The position numbers and the translations under genes were made by a program. Below the pieces are notes generated by a model. That model made no database searches. It was not told the DNA's origin and saw nothing but the letters and a program-made list of their open reading frames with translations. From NCBI RefSeq assembly GCF_910592395.1, contig NC_088311.1, forward strand, positions 1,490,501 to 1,554,500: DNA of 64,000 nt. The letters are read 5' to 3'. This stretch comes from Lineus longissimus (taxonomy: Eukaryota > Nemertea > Pilidiophora > Heteronemertea > Lineidae). This document shows positions 63,506 through 64,000 of the stretch, one piece after another (positions within the stretch are counted from its first letter, which is position 1; every line of letters begins with the position of its first letter).

Positions 63506-64000
63506 GTAAGTCGTCTCATTTAGTGGCCATTAGTAGTTCGGAAAAACTTTTTTAAGAGAGTAAGAACAAACAAGGCCACATTTTAACTTGCCTTATTTTA
63601 ATTATATTAGTTTTAAACAACTTTCTTAGAAGTCCCTTTTAGCGGACACTGTCGACTTGTCGGAAGAGAGAAAAAACGAGTTCTTGAATGAGAAAAAAAG
63701 GTATTCATCTGATACAGGAGTCAGGATATCGTCCTGGTAATAAGGACGTACCTTTAAACGTCGAACCAAAGGACGTTTTTTACAGTCAGAGAATGGTATA
63801 AGTTGCGGGACTGGTCCAATGAGTCTAACCCTTTCTTTGCTCGGTGTTACAAAGTTTGTTACAGCTTGTCATTGCGTGATACCAGTACATTCATCGCGGA
63901 CATTCATCGTCCAAGAAGCTCAGTTAAATTATTTAAGAATGCGACTATAACACTTCAAATCCCATGTTAGGACAAGTCCGACAAACTGATTTTGAAATAA
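63506..64000. other. Start of intron 1 of the signal-peptide gene
   Basis: AT-rich sequence beginning with the donor GTAAGTCG. No exon, repeat or RNA gene is seen up to the edge. Confidence 0.5.

Overview
The window is nuclear DNA from an animal, most likely a marine bilaterian invertebrate. Its genes are split by GT-AG introns, it carries eukaryotic tRNA genes with internal A and B boxes, AATAAA poly(A) signals, microsatellites and small inverted-repeat elements, and the recognisable proteins (TTC4, a Fox factor, TMEM268, POLR2D) are animal families. The phylum cannot be fixed from sequence alone.

Layout. (1) 1-1.5 kb: the 5' half of TTC4, an Hsp70/Hsp90 co-chaperone, on the minus strand and running off the left edge. 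(2) 2.0-2.65 kb: a 333-bp tandem duplication carrying two identical tRNA-Glu(CTC) genes. (3) 2.86-5.16 kb: an intronless forkhead gene (540 aa, FoxE-like but divergent) with a TATA/initiator promoter and a poly(A) signal. (4) 5.2-6.9 kb: a cluster of minus-strand coding-like segments with several splice sites, from a gene or gene relic I do not recognise. (5) 7-50.6 kb: about 43 kb with no convincing conserved exon, probably intronic or intergenic. It holds repeats, short inverted-repeat elements, a tRNA-Asp-like relic and three short ATG-plus-donor candidates for first exons. (6) 50.65-55.93 kb: eight plus-strand exons in continuous frame that encode a TIR domain followed by a complete TMEM268-like two-helix membrane protein. 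(7) 56-60 kb: intergenic DNA with degenerate tandem repeats. (8) 60.2-61.6 kb: complete POLR2D (RPB4), minus strand, five exons, with a long foldback element directly upstream of its start codon. (9) 63.4 kb to the edge: the first exon of a secreted or membrane protein.

The outstanding observation is the TIR-TMEM268 fusion. The TIR domain sits in one exon with phase 1 at both ends, and phases match across every downstream junction. This predicts a membrane-anchored TIR protein, and exon skipping would give a plain TMEM268 isoform. TIR domains signal by homotypic assembly or act as NAD-cleaving enzymes; TMEM268 has no settled biochemical role, so the fusion suggests, by inference, an innate-immune or NAD-linked function at a membrane. 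The other genes are housekeeping or developmental and form no visible pathway with it.
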